A DNA stretch of 64,000 nucleotides from Lachnospiraceae bacterium. GTDB taxonomy: Bacteria; Bacillota; Clostridia; Lachnospirales; Lachnospiraceae. Below the pieces are notes generated by a model. That model worked only from the letters and a program-made list of their open reading frames with translations, was not told where the DNA came from and did no database searches. The stretch is from assembly GCA_016286555.1 (NCBI GenBank), contig JAEETA010000011.1, positions 1 through 64,000 on the forward strand. The letters are read 5' to 3'. Made by a program: the position numbers and the translations under genes. Shown in pieces: positions 55,341 to 64,000 of this stretch; positions within the stretch are counted from its first letter, which is position 1, and every line of letters starts with the position of its first letter.

Positions 55341-57413
55341 TCAGGTGCGGACATCAAAGGAGATCTCTCCGCCCCTGAGATGCGCCTGAGAGATCAGAAG
55401 GGGCGCAATGCCGCCTTCCGGCAGTGGTTTTTCGTCATCCTTCTCGCCCCGTACCCGCATTTTACAGCTGCAGGCATAGCCCCTTGCTTCCAGCCTGGAA
55501 TTCAGCTCATCCATGTGCTCTGCAAGGAAATCGAGAATGGAATCATCCTGCACATAGAACTGTGTGCTAACCTTCTGCTGTGGCCCGGAATGATCCAGGG
55601 CTACATAGACATCCAGGGGGCCAAGATGCTCCATATCCAGATGCAGCAGAGCGCTGACGGAACTCTCCTTCCCGGTGAGCTTCCGTCCGTTGGTGTAGAC
55701 ATACAGATCCCCGTGGGCGGTATCGCCACCGGAAAGCCGGATGGGGAGCTGCACATAGGCATACATCTGATTTACCTGCTGCAGGAAATCCAGATTCTGC
55801 TGCATGTTGGAACTGCTCTGGAAGGCGGGAGTCTGGGTGAGATTCTGTTTGTTCAGGGTTTCAGTGATGCGCTCCAACTGGGTATTTAACCTGCGATAAA
55901 GTTCTTCCACCTTATCTTTCTCAGATACTTCCTTCGGGGAAATGCTCCACTGGGCTTTCAACAGGTCCGTGGTGAGGTTCCGCAGAGCCGGATCGTTCAG
56001 CAGGGTTTTTAAGGTGCTTTCATCCTTTGAGGACAAAGCTTTTCCAAGCACTTCACGGAAGGCATTCATAAGATCCGTGGTGCTGACCTGCCCATCATTG
56101 CCGGCTGCGGTGGAACGCAGGGATTCGGACAGGGTTAAGAGCACTTTTTCGGCTCCCTGTAAGTCACCGGAAAGGGCTTTGGCCAGATCTTCGTAGCCGG
56201 TAGAAAGACTGCGGGCAGCTTCGTTGCTGTCCCCGTTTACGTTCGTAAGGCCCGGATCCCGGATCACTGCCTTATTTTCCGTAAGGGCGCTATCCTTCAG
56301 CGGAGATGCGGCTCCATCGGGTGAATCTTTCAGGATCACGGAACCGTCTTTGGCATCGACTGCAGAAGGACTATTTCCGTTCAAGGAACCTGCTTTGTCT
56401 CCGGAATCTTCTCCGGATTGCATGGCTTTCAGAAGTTCCAGGGCTTTCTGCGCTGCGGAGAGGGGGGCCTGCCCTTCCTCGTTCTGTGACACGGGTGATG
56501 AAGTTACGTTTGAAGCAACATTTTCGGCCACGTTTGTATTCTGCGCAGCAGCTTTTCCTTCGGAACCGGATACTTCTCCGGTTTGAGCAGGTTCGGTTCC
56601 TTTGGAAAGAACTGCCGGGTTGCTTTCTTCGCCTGCATCTTCCGCTTCTCCGGCCGTTTCCCTGAGGCTCGCTATGGCAGCTTCCAAATCCTCAGGAAGT
56701 GAACTTTCTGCAATCTCTGCCAGAGACAGCAGTACCTCTCCTGCTTTTACGGTATCTCCGTTCTGAACCAGTCCCAGGATCGTTTGGTTCATGGAATCAG
56801 CCACTTCCCGCATGCCTACGCCCAGCTCATAGGAAAGGTTCTTGTAATCGGAAATCTGAGCCAGATTCTGATCGTTTACGGGGATACCAAGACGGGTCAG
56901 ATCCACCACATCCTGTACAGGTGCGGAAGGATGGTTGTTCACGGAGGAAAACATCTGCAGCAGTGAATTCCGGTCAATGGACATTCCGGCCTGCATCATG
57001 GAAGTGGTCATGGAAACCGCCTTATCGGAGGCGGGAATGCCTGCCATATCCAGCGCTCTTAAAGCAGTGGGATCCGATGCGGTATTGGTATAGAGGGGGC
57101 TTAAGGACAGAGTGCTTTGATTGGAACGCACCTCGAAGGTCAGAGTCTCACCTACAGCTGCAGGGATCCCCTTTCCGATGGAAGCATGGATCACGGAATC
57201 GTCGGGCAGGCGCAAAGTGACCTGATTGTCATTCCTTTCCACCACCTGGGCTTTGAAGGTGTCTCCCGCTTTCAGACCGGAAACCTCGTTTGCCATGGTT
57301 TCCCGTGCCCTGACAGGGGCTTCTGCGATGCCCGCAGCGTCCTTGCCGCTTACGATCTGGGCAGGACTGCTTCCGGTACGTAATATGGAATTGGCACCAA
57401 ACAGATCTGCCAT
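55341..57413 (-). CDS. FliK-like (flagellar hook-length control C-domain) protein
   Basis: C-terminus LDVYVALDHSGPQQKVSTQFYVQDDSILDFLAEHMDELNSRLEARGYACSCKMRV; low-complexity middle. Confidence 0.75.
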   Translation of the reverse strand: MADLFGANSILRTGSSPAQIVSGKDAAGIAEAPVRARETMANEVSGLKAGDTFKAQVVERNDNQVTLRLPDDSVIHASIGKGIPAAVGETLTFEVRSNQSTLSLSPLYTNTASDPTALRALDMAGIPASDKAVSMTTSMMQAGMSIDRNSLLQMFSSVNNHPSAPVQDVVDLTRLGIPVNDQNLAQISDYKNLSYELGVGMREVADSMNQTILGLVQNGDTVKAGEVLLSLAEIAESSLPEDLEAAIASLRETAGEAEDAGEESNPAVLSKGTEPAQTGEVSGSEGKAAAQNTNVAENVASNVTSSPVSQNEEGQAPLSAAQKALELLKAMQSGEDSGDKAGSLNGNSPSAVDAKDGSVILKDSPDGAASPLKDSALTENKAVIRDPGLTNVNGDSNEAARSLSTGYEDLAKALSGDLQGAEKVLLTLSESLRSTAAGNDGQVSTTDLMNAFREVLGKALSSKDESTLKTLLNDPALRNLTTDLLKAQWSISPKEVSEKDKVEELYRRLNTQLERITETLNKQNLTQTPAFQSSSNMQQNLDFLQQVNQMYAYVQLPIRLSGGDTAHGDLYVYTNGRKLTGKESSVSALLHLDMEHLGPLDVYVALDHSGPQQKVSTQFYVQDDSILDFLAEHMDELNSRLEARGYACSCKMRVRGEKDDEKPLPEGGIAPLLISQAHLRGGEISFDVRT

Positions 57414-57436
57414 AGGCGCTCTCCCATGATTTATGC

Positions 57437-58192
57437 TTAGATGTAGTCGTGAATGAAGCTCCTGCGATGCTCCGGACAGGGACCGTACTCCCGAATGGCT
57501 GCGATATGCTCAGCCGTTCCGTAGCCTGCATTTTTCTCAAAGCCATAGACCGGATACTGCTTTCCCAGTTCCTTCATCATCCGGTCTCTGGTGACCTTGG
57601 CAAAAATGCTGGCGGCACCGATGGAAATGCTCTTTGCATCTCCTTTGATGATGGGCACCTGAGGAATGTTTACCTGCGGAATGGTCACAGCATCGTTTAA
57701 CAACAGGTCAGGTGTAACTCCCAGTCCCGCGATAGCGGCTCTCATGGCTTCGTAAGTAGCCTGCAGAATGTTGATCTCATCAATGCGCTGTGCAGAGATC
57801 ACACCCACACTGACGGCTACGGCTTTGGCCTTGATGTCGTCATAAAGCTTCTCTCTCATTTTTTCGGAGAGTTTCTTGGAATCGTTTATATACAGGATGT
57901 CACAATCCTTTGGAAGGATACAGGCGCCGGCTACCACGGGGCCTGCGAAGGGGCCTCTTCCCACTTCGTCGATGCCGCAGATAAACCGGCAGTCCGGGTA
58001 CTGTCTCTCATAGGTCCAAAGCGCATCGATCCTGCGTTTTTCCGCTTCCAGAGCCTCTGCCTTCTTGCGTGCGCCGACACAGAGTTTTACAACACCTGCC
58101 CTTTCGTCCTCTGCGTACGCAGCTGCAAAAGCCTCATATTCATTTTCCCGCAGAGCTTCATACTCTGCTTTGATCTCAGAGATGGCCTTCAT
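57437..58192 (-). CDS. rnhB: Ribonuclease HII
   Basis: FICGIDEVGRGPFAGPVVAGACILP, NDSKKLSEKMRE, NDAVTIPQVN. Confidence 0.97.
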   Translation of the reverse strand: MKAISEIKAEYEALRENEYEAFAAAYAEDERAGVVKLCVGARKKAEALEAEKRRIDALWTYERQYPDCRFICGIDEVGRGPFAGPVVAGACILPKDCDILYINDSKKLSEKMREKLYDDIKAKAVAVSVGVISAQRIDEINILQATYEAMRAAIAGLGVTPDLLLNDAVTIPQVNIPQVPIIKGDAKSISIGAASIFAKVTRDRMMKELGKQYPVYGFEKNAGYGTAEHIAAIREYGPCPEHRRSFIHDYI

Positions 58193-58731
58193 TTGCCTAC
58201 CTTCCCGAACTTGTTAAACGGATACATACGAAGGACCGCTTTCCCGATGATATCGGACTTTTTGATATTTCCCACGGCCTCAAATCGGCTGTCCAGGGAG
58301 TTGTTTCGGTTGTCTCCCATGACAAAGAACTCGCCCTCTCCAAGCTTCACTTCATTGATGGCGCGTCCGATGTGCGCGGTGTCGATGGTCTCCTTACCGT
58401 AATGCTCTTCCAGGACTTCCCCGTTGATGTAGATCACGCCCTCCTCATCAATGCGGACCGTTTCTCCGGGAAGACCGATGACGCGCTTGATGTAATAGGT
58501 GCCGGGCTCGTAATTTACTTTCAGTACCACGATATCAAAGCGCTCGGGATCACCGAAATGATATCCCAGTTTATTCACCCAGAGATTGTCGCCGTTTTCC
58601 AGCGTATCGTTCATGGAAGGGCCCTCCACCACGGTGCGCTGTCCCACATATTTGATCACAAATGCAGTAAGAGCCAGTACCACCAGAAAATAAATGGCGG
58701 TGGAGATCAGCTCCTTTTGAAATTTGGTCAT
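58189..58731 (-). CDS. lepB: Signal peptidase I
   Basis: VEGPSMNDTLENGD, YYIKRVIGLPGE, GDNRNNSLDSRFEAVG. Confidence 0.96.
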   Translation of the reverse strand: MTKFQKELISTAIYFLVVLALTAFVIKYVGQRTVVEGPSMNDTLENGDNLWVNKLGYHFGDPERFDIVVLKVNYEPGTYYIKRVIGLPGETVRIDEEGVIYINGEVLEEHYGKETIDTAHIGRAINEVKLGEGEFFVMGDNRNNSLDSRFEAVGNIKKSDIIGKAVLRMYPFNKFGKVGK

Positions 58732-58742
58732 AACCTGCCTCC

Positions 58743-59597
58743 TTACGGGCGCTCTACGCTGATACGTCCGAATCTGCCTGCACGGAAATCTTCCAGGGTC
58801 TGTGCCGCAGCCTTTTCAATATCCGGTTCATCACCTTTTTTCAGGAAACCTCTGCTCCGGGCAATCTGCTCCAGAAGCGCTGCCTCAGGATGCTCCGAAT
58901 CTGCCGAAACACCTTCAATGTGGTAATATTCCTCCAGCTTTCCCGCAGCGTCCGTCTCCAGGAACCGGATCAGGTCTGCAGCCAGCTCCTCTACAATAAG
59001 GATCTGATCGTTCATGGATCCGATGAAGGCCAGGTGCATGCCCACGGTCTGATCTTCAAATCTGGGCCAGAGGATTCCGGGCGTATCCAGGAGTTCTACG
59101 TTGGCTCCCGTGCGGATCCACTGATTGCTGCGTGTGACGCCGGGTTTGTTACCGGTCTTGGCCGCAGCTTTGCCGATGAAGGAATTAATGTAAGTGGATT
59201 TTCCCACGTTGGGAATGCCGCAGATCATGGCGCGGATAGGGCGGTTCAGAATGCCCCTCTTTTTGTCCCGCTCGATCTTCTCTCTACAGACCTCCGCAAT
59301 GATGGGCTTCATGGTCTTTGCAAGGCCGGGAGCTTTGGCATTGCATTCCACTGCCTTAATCCCCTTCTCCGCAAAATGCTGCTTCCAGAGAGCGGTGACA
59401 TTTGGATCCGCCAGATCAGCCTTGTTCAGGATCACCAGACGGAACTTTCCATTCCCTAATTTATCGATGTCGGGATTCCGGCTGCTGAAAGGGATGCGTG
59501 CGTCCACGATCTCAATCACCAGATCGATGAGTTTTAACTGTTCCTGCATGGCCCGGACGGATTTTGTCATATGTCCGGGATACCATTGATAATTCAT
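58743..59597 (-). CDS. rbgA: Ribosome biogenesis GTPase RbgA/YlqF
   Basis: WYPGHMTKSVRAM, LVIEIVDARIPFSSRNPDID, ICGIPNVGKSTYINSF (circularly permuted G motifs). Confidence 0.97.
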   Translation of the reverse strand: MNYQWYPGHMTKSVRAMQEQLKLIDLVIEIVDARIPFSSRNPDIDKLGNGKFRLVILNKADLADPNVTALWKQHFAEKGIKAVECNAKAPGLAKTMKPIIAEVCREKIERDKKRGILNRPIRAMICGIPNVGKSTYINSFIGKAAAKTGNKPGVTRSNQWIRTGANVELLDTPGILWPRFEDQTVGMHLAFIGSMNDQILIVEELAADLIRFLETDAAGKLEEYYHIEGVSADSEHPEAALLEQIARSRGFLKKGDEPDIEKAAAQTLEDFRAGRFGRISVERP

Positions 59598-59611
59598 AAT
59601 TTACCTCTGAT

Positions 59612-60190
59612 TTATTTCACGATATGCGTGGAGTATCCGTGGCTTTTCCTGGCCAGCCAGACTCTCCCCACAATGTCTTCTTCTTTCACAAATCCGATGT
59701 TGGAGGATCTGGAATCCTCGCTGGAGGAAGGATTGTCTCCCATGACGAAGTACTCGCCGGTCCCAAGAAGCAGCTCCGATTCTGCAATGCCGGGATCCAG
59801 GATTTTCTCCGTTACATACTCGCTGGGAATATCATTGACATAAAAAATGCCGTCACGGATCACGATGGTATCTCCGGGACGTCCGACGATTCGTTTGGTG
59901 TAATAGTGGGTATATTCGTTTCCGTTGGGAAGAAACAGAACCACATCCCCATAGCCGGGAGATCCCAAAACATAGGAAAAGCGGTTGATCAGGATCTCCT
60001 GCTCACTGCCCAGTTCCGGCTCCATGGAATTTCCCACCACATTGGAGGACATGCCAAAAAAATAGACCGTCACGATGCCCAGGAAGATCACAGCCGCGAC
60101 GGAAAACAGCCAGGACAAAATCTCCGACAGGAGTTTGGAGCTGATATGCTTCTTTTTCTGATAAAAGGATAGCCCCTTGTGCTTTGCCAT
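59612..60190 (-). CDS. lepB: Signal peptidase I (second paralogue)
   Basis: VVGNSMEPELGSEQ, YYTKRIVGRPGDT, GDNPSSSEDSRSSNIG. Confidence 0.95.
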   Translation of the reverse strand: MAKHKGLSFYQKKKHISSKLLSEILSWLFSVAAVIFLGIVTVYFFGMSSNVVGNSMEPELGSEQEILINRFSYVLGSPGYGDVVLFLPNGNEYTHYYTKRIVGRPGDTIVIRDGIFYVNDIPSEYVTEKILDPGIAESELLLGTGEYFVMGDNPSSSEDSRSSNIGFVKEEDIVGRVWLARKSHGYSTHIVK

Positions 60191-60284
60191 GGTCCTCTCC
60201 CAAAATCCTCATAGTTAGGTTAATTTTACCATATTTTGCACAATACAGGTAGGGGAAAATACTTAGACGAATGTTTGAAGAATA

Positions 60285-60321
60285 GAATAAAAGAGGCAAC
60301 CACCAAAGCGGTGATTGCCTC
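60285..60321 (-). terminator. Intrinsic terminator downstream of rplS
   Basis: GAGGCAATCACC-gcttt-GGTGGTTGCCTC then TTTTATT on the minus strand. Confidence 0.85.
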
Positions 60322-60327
60322 CATAGA

Positions 60328-60675
60328 TTATCGAACGACTTCTTTAACCTTTGCAGCCTTACCGGTGCGCTCACGCAGGTAGTTCAGCTTTGCTCTGCGT
60401 ACCTTACCTCTGCGGATCACTTCGATCTTCTCAACGTTGGGAGAGTGAAGGGGCCAGGTCTTCTCAACGCCTACGCCGCCGGAAGTCTTTCTGACGGTGA
60501 AGGTCTCACGGTTGGAGCCGCCCTGTCTCTTGAGAACGGTGCCCTCAAAGATCTGGACTCTCTCGCGGTTACCCTCTTTGATCTTACCGTAAACCTTAAC
60601 GGTATCGCCTACGTTAAACTCAGGCACTTCCGCTTTCTTCTGCTCGGCTTCGATCTCCTTGATGATGTCATTCAT
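60328..60675 (-). CDS. rplS: 50S ribosomal protein L19
   Basis: [93 protein letters not shown]. Confidence 0.98.
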   Translation of the reverse strand: MNDIIKEIEAEQKKAEVPEFNVGDTVKVYGKIKEGNRERVQIFEGTVLKRQGGSNRETFTVRKTSGGVGVEKTWPLHSPNVEKIEVIRRGKVRRAKLNYLRERTGKAAKVKEVVR

Positions 60676-60755
60676 TGTAATAACTCCTTTCCAAAGGATG
60701 TTCTTAATACCACTCCGGTAACAGAGGACCATCTGTCTATCAGTGCAACATTAGT

Positions 60756-60784
60756 AATATACTATGTAAACGTGCCGATTGCAA
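60756..60784 (-). promoter_or_regulatory. rplS promoter (TTGCAA-17-TATATT); ~75-nt leader follows, possibly an L19 leader
   Basis: Minus strand -35 at 60784-60779 and -10 at 60761-60756. Confidence 0.6.
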
Positions 60785-60831
60785 GCACTTTTTTCTAAAA
60801 ACACCGTAAAATGAGGATTTCTCCTGCAAAA

Positions 60832-62022
60832 TCATAATAAAACCCGCTTTACAGGGGCCTCGGAAGGATAAAAACGAAGGGAATCCGTCAAATCCGTATC
60901 CGCATCGGCCGGCAGGAACAGCCAGGGAAACTCACCTCTTTGATAAGCGGCGTTAGCACTGAGGATCATTTTTTTCTTATCCTCCGTATCCGCATGTCTG
61001 GGCTGTGGCAGCGGGCTGCGTTCCGTATAGACGTAAAAACGACCGGATGCGGCCTTATCCTGTATGTTCTCAGGAAGAAGATACTGCAAGTCTTCTTCCA
61101 CGTACAGAATGGCGCCTTCATTCAGATCTTCCAACTTTTGCTCCAGGGCTTCTCTGTCGGTGGATAGTTCAACACGGAAATCTCCCACGGAGACCAGAAA
61201 CGCTTCTTTTCCGTCCTTTCCGGTCAAAAGGAGCACCGATCCGTTATCAAAAAGCACCTTTTCCTTCCCGGTACGGAAGAAATTTATGGCGGGAGCATGG
61301 AGCTTTTTGCGTTTTAAGAGCCCTTCGATCCGCTCGGTACGGTAAAGGTATTTTTCGTACAGATCCGGCCTGTTTTCTTTGGTAACACGGATTGACTGAT
61401 CCAGTCGCCAGCTTTCTATCTTCGCGTGATCCCCGGTAAGCAAGACTTCCGGGACCGCCATTCCGTTCCAGATCTCAGGCTTGGTGTACTGGGGATATTC
61501 CAGCAGATCGTTATGAAAGCTTTCGATCTCGGAGCTGGCTTCATTTCCAAGGACCCCGGGCACCAGCCTTGCGATGGCATCGATCATGATCATGGCGGGA
61601 AGCTCTCCTCCCGTCAGTACATAATCTCCCACGGACACCCGGTCAGTGATGCATTTGTCCAGGACTCTTTCATCCACACCTTCGTAATGACCGCACAGGA
61701 AGATCAGTTCCTCCTCATGAGAAAGCTCTTCTGCCATGTCCTGGGTAAAAGGCTTCCCCTGGGGCGTCAGGTAGATCGTCCGCACTTTCCGGTCACCACG
61801 CAGGTCCGTAATGGCGTCATAGACGCACTGAGGACGGATCAGGAGTCCGGCACCGCCGCCGTAGGTGGAATCGTCCACCTTGCCGTGCTTATTCCCGGAA
61901 TAATCCCTCAGATAGACGGGGTTGATCTCCAGATATTCATTTTTGACAGCTCTTCCGATGATGCTGCTGCTCGCAATGGATGCGATGAGCTCAGGAAAAA
62001 GCGTGATCACTGAAAATTTCAT
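60832..62022 (-). CDS. trmD: tRNA (guanine37-N1)-methyltransferase TrmD with ~160-aa C-terminal extension
   Basis: MKFSVITLFPELIASIASSSIIGRAV, YLTPQGKPFTQDMAEEL, LICGHYEGVDERV-like FLCGHYEGVDERVLD, SVGDYVLTGGELPAMIMIDAIARLVPGVLG. Confidence 0.95.
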   Translation of the reverse strand: MKFSVITLFPELIASIASSSIIGRAVKNEYLEINPVYLRDYSGNKHGKVDDSTYGGGAGLLIRPQCVYDAITDLRGDRKVRTIYLTPQGKPFTQDMAEELSHEEELIFLCGHYEGVDERVLDKCITDRVSVGDYVLTGGELPAMIMIDAIARLVPGVLGNEASSEIESFHNDLLEYPQYTKPEIWNGMAVPEVLLTGDHAKIESWRLDQSIRVTKENRPDLYEKYLYRTERIEGLLKRKKLHAPAINFFRTGKEKVLFDNGSVLLLTGKDGKEAFLVSVGDFRVELSTDREALEQKLEDLNEGAILYVEEDLQYLLPENIQDKAASGRFYVYTERSPLPQPRHADTEDKKKMILSANAAYQRGEFPWLFLPADADTDLTDSLRFYPSEAPVKRVLL

Positions 62023-62534
62023 GCTTCATCCAACAGTCCGGGCAGGAGGTGCACTTTCATGATGCCGCTCTCCACATCAACGGACAAGATACATTCGTGA
62101 ATGGCGGGGATCAGTACTTCACCGCCACCATTCAGTTCCACGATATAAACATCGTTTGCACCGGTGGGCAGGACCTCTTTCAATGTACCCAGCTCCTGCT
62201 CCTCGTCTGTTATGACCTTCATGCCCAGAAGATCTGCGATAAAATACTCGTCCTTCTTCAGAGGCACTGCGTCCTTACGTGCAACGAAAATGCCGCACTG
62301 GCGGTAGTTTTTTACCTCCTCAGGCGCTTCGATGCCCTTCAGCTTCAGCAGCACCTGGTCGGGGCTGACACGGACGCTTTCCACATCCCGCAGCTGCATC
62401 TGACCTTTCAGCTCCAGGAAAACGGTCTTCAGTTTCTTAAAACGGGCGGGATCATCGGTGGTGGGGTAGACTTTCATCTCTCCCTTAACGCCGTGAGATG
62501 CCGTGATGATGCCAATCTTTAAATACTCTTCCAT
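62019..62534 (-). CDS. rimM: Ribosome maturation factor RimM
   Basis: IGIITASHGVKGEMKVYPTTDDPARF, VYIVELNGGGEVLIPAI. Confidence 0.95.
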   Translation of the reverse strand: MEEYLKIGIITASHGVKGEMKVYPTTDDPARFKKLKTVFLELKGQMQLRDVESVRVSPDQVLLKLKGIEAPEEVKNYRQCGIFVARKDAVPLKKDEYFIADLLGMKVITDEEQELGTLKEVLPTGANDVYIVELNGGGEVLIPAIHECILSVDVESGIMKVHLLPGLLDEA

Positions 62535-62559
62535 AGATTTACCTTAAAAGTGCTTCTTA

Positions 62560-62594
62560 GAAAAATGGAGGACACCCCGCAGGGAGTCCTCCAT
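62560..62594 (-). terminator. Intrinsic terminator/attenuator between khpA and rimM
   Basis: ATGGAGGAC...GTCCTCCAT followed by TTTTTC on the minus strand. Confidence 0.8.
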
Positions 62595-62613
62595 CGAGGT
62601 TCTACTTTCCGGA

Positions 62614-62847
62614 TCACTTATCCAGAATATCTACATCTACTCTGATATTGTCTTTCATGGATGCAGCCTTTACAACGGAGCGGATGGACTTTGCGATCCT
62701 GCCCTGTTTACCGATGACCTTGCCCATGTCGGAAGGAGCGACCCGAAGCTCAATAACAAGATTCCTGCCCTCTCCACGCTGGGTAACCTCTACCTCTTCG
62801 GGATGGTCTACAAGAGCCTTGGCGATTACTTCAACAAGTTCTCTCAA
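62614..62847 (-). CDS. khpA: KH-domain RNA-binding protein KhpA/YlqC
   Basis: APSDMGKVIGKQGRIAKSIRSVVKAAS; follows rpsP. Confidence 0.95.
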   Translation of the reverse strand: MRELVEVIAKALVDHPEEVEVTQRGEGRNLVIELRVAPSDMGKVIGKQGRIAKSIRSVVKAASMKDNIRVDVDILDK

Positions 62848-62877
62848 AATTGGCCTCCTTTAATTTCAGAGGTATCC

Positions 62878-63123
62878 TTATTTCTGGATACCGGCGATCT
62901 TGAAAAGCTTTCCGACCACTTCAGTGGGCTGAGCGCCGTTTGCAAGCCACTTCTTAGCTGCTTCCTCGTCTACGTTGAAGGTGGAAGGATCGGTGGAAGG
63001 ATCGTAGGTGCCGATCTCCTCGATGAACTTACCGTCTCTGGGAGAACGGGAATCTGCTACGATGATACGATACATAGGAGCCTTCTTCTGACCCATTCTT
63101 CTCAATCTGATCTTTACTGCCAT
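62878..63123 (-). CDS. rpsP: 30S ribosomal protein S16
   Basis: [42 protein letters not shown]. Confidence 0.98.
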   Translation of the reverse strand: MAVKIRLRRMGQKKAPMYRIIVADSRSPRDGKFIEEIGTYDPSTDPSTFNVDEEAAKKWLANGAQPTEVVGKLFKIAGIQK

Positions 63124-63198
63124 GTTTCTTTTCCTCCGTAAAATAAATGAAAAATAATTGTTTCTATGATCAGGCGACCGTAGGTCTCCAAATCTGCG

Positions 63199-64000
63199 TT
63201 AAAAAGGGAACTTGGGGCCTCTTCCCATGGGAAAACCGCCCATGCCTCCGAAGAGTCCGCCGTGGCGTTTACCGCCACCCATCTGCTTCATCATCTTCTG
63301 GCTCTGTTCAAACTGTTTGATGAAGCGATTGACCTCCGCAATGTCCAGGCCGCAGCCCACAGCAATGCGGTGCTTTCTCCGGGGATTCAGGAGCTTCGGA
63401 TTCCGGCGCTCCTCCGGTGTCATGGAAAGCACGATGGCTTCCATATGCTTCATCTTCTTCTCATCCACCTGAGATTCCAGGTCTGCGGCGTTGATCCCCA
63501 TACCGGGCATCATCTTCAGGATCCCTGCAAGGCCGCCCATGTTCTGCATTTGGCGCATGCTTTCGAGATAGTCCTCAAAGTCGAACTTTCCCTTTTTCAT
63601 GCGGGACATCATGTCCCTGCCCTTGTCCTCGTCAATGTCGATGGACTCCTGGGCCTTCTCGATGAGGGTCAGCACATCACCCATTCCCAGGATCCTGCCG
63701 GCCATACGGTCGGGATAAAAGGGCTCCAGGTCAGTGAGCTTCTCGCCCATGCCCACATAGAGCACCGGGCATCCGGTCACGGCTCTGACGGAAAGGGCTG
63801 CACCGCCTCTGGCGTCGCCGTCCAGTTTGGAAAGGATCACACCGTCAATGCCGATCTGTTCCTTGAACTCCTCGGCCACATTCACGGCATCCTGACCGGT
63901 CATGGCGTCCACCACCAGGATGGTCTGATGAACGGTGACAGTCTCTTTGATCTCTTTCAGCTCCGCCATCATCTCTTCATCCACATGAAGTCGACCGGCG
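63199..64000 (-). CDS. ffh: Signal recognition particle protein Ffh, 3' part (5' end outside window)
   Basis: QTILVVDAMTGQDAVNVAEEFKEQIGIDGVILSKLDGDARGGAALSVRAVTGCPVLYVGMGEKLTDLEPFYPDRMAGRILGMGD; M-domain GMGG tail. Truncated at the right edge. Confidence 0.97.
   Translation of the reverse strand, partial: AGRLHVDEEMMAELKEIKETVTVHQTILVVDAMTGQDAVNVAEEFKEQIGIDGVILSKLDGDARGGAALSVRAVTGCPVLYVGMGEKLTDLEPFYPDRMAGRILGMGDVLTLIEKAQESIDIDEDKGRDMMSRMKKGKFDFEDYLESMRQMQNMGGLAGILKMMPGMGINAADLESQVDEKKMKHMEAIVLSMTPEERRNPKLLNPRRKHRIAVGCGLDIAEVNRFIKQFEQSQKMMKQMGGGKRHGGLFGGMGGFPMGRGPKFPF

Noticed and set aside
1-64000. CRISPR arrays, transposons, prophage, toxin-antitoxin or defence systems, tRNA/rRNA genes
   Set aside because: No direct-repeat/spacer pattern, transposase/integrase motifs, or tRNA TTCRANY-type cores were found outside coding regions; content is core genome.

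Overview
The window is a dense, housekeeping-rich chromosomal segment of an anaerobic Firmicute. Gene content and order look Clostridia/Lachnospiraceae-like, which is inference from synteny and protein style. Most genes lie on the minus strand in long, tightly overlapping operons. Plus-strand genes are lexA (left end), metF and prs. I recognise these blocks: rplU-prp-rpmA-obg-yhbY-yqeK-rsfS; rluD/lspA/aroB/sepF; mreBCD-PBP2-minC-rodA-mgsA; nrdDG-dut-miaB-mutS-mutL-miaA; tyrS-PNP-cdd-amidohydrolase-NCS2 permease; MoxR-VWA; DUF512-type radical SAM-der-plsY-gpsA; and ffh-rpsP-khpA-rimM-trmD-rplS followed by lepB-rbgA-lepB-rnhB-FliK-like-FlhB-like-yraN-RR-HK. I found no CRISPR array, transposase, prophage, defence island, rRNA or tRNA. 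The most interesting unexplained signals are non-coding: (1) two tandem 44-nt units downstream of prs that differ by paired, compensatory substitutions; (2) a ~134-nt nested inverted-repeat element between a small P-loop gene and a HlyD-like gene; (3) an 11-nt perfect complement of the rplU Shine-Dalgarno region placed in the rplU promoter spacer; (4) two hairpins that overlap stop codons. Coding oddities are an untracked 56-aa single-TM small ORF with its own promoter, SD and terminator; a diguanylate cyclase apparently translationally coupled to sepF; minC without adjacent minDE; a TrmD with a ~160-aa C-terminal extension; and a membrane-anchored MutS-like ATPase. All calls are by eye, with no database search or folding computation.
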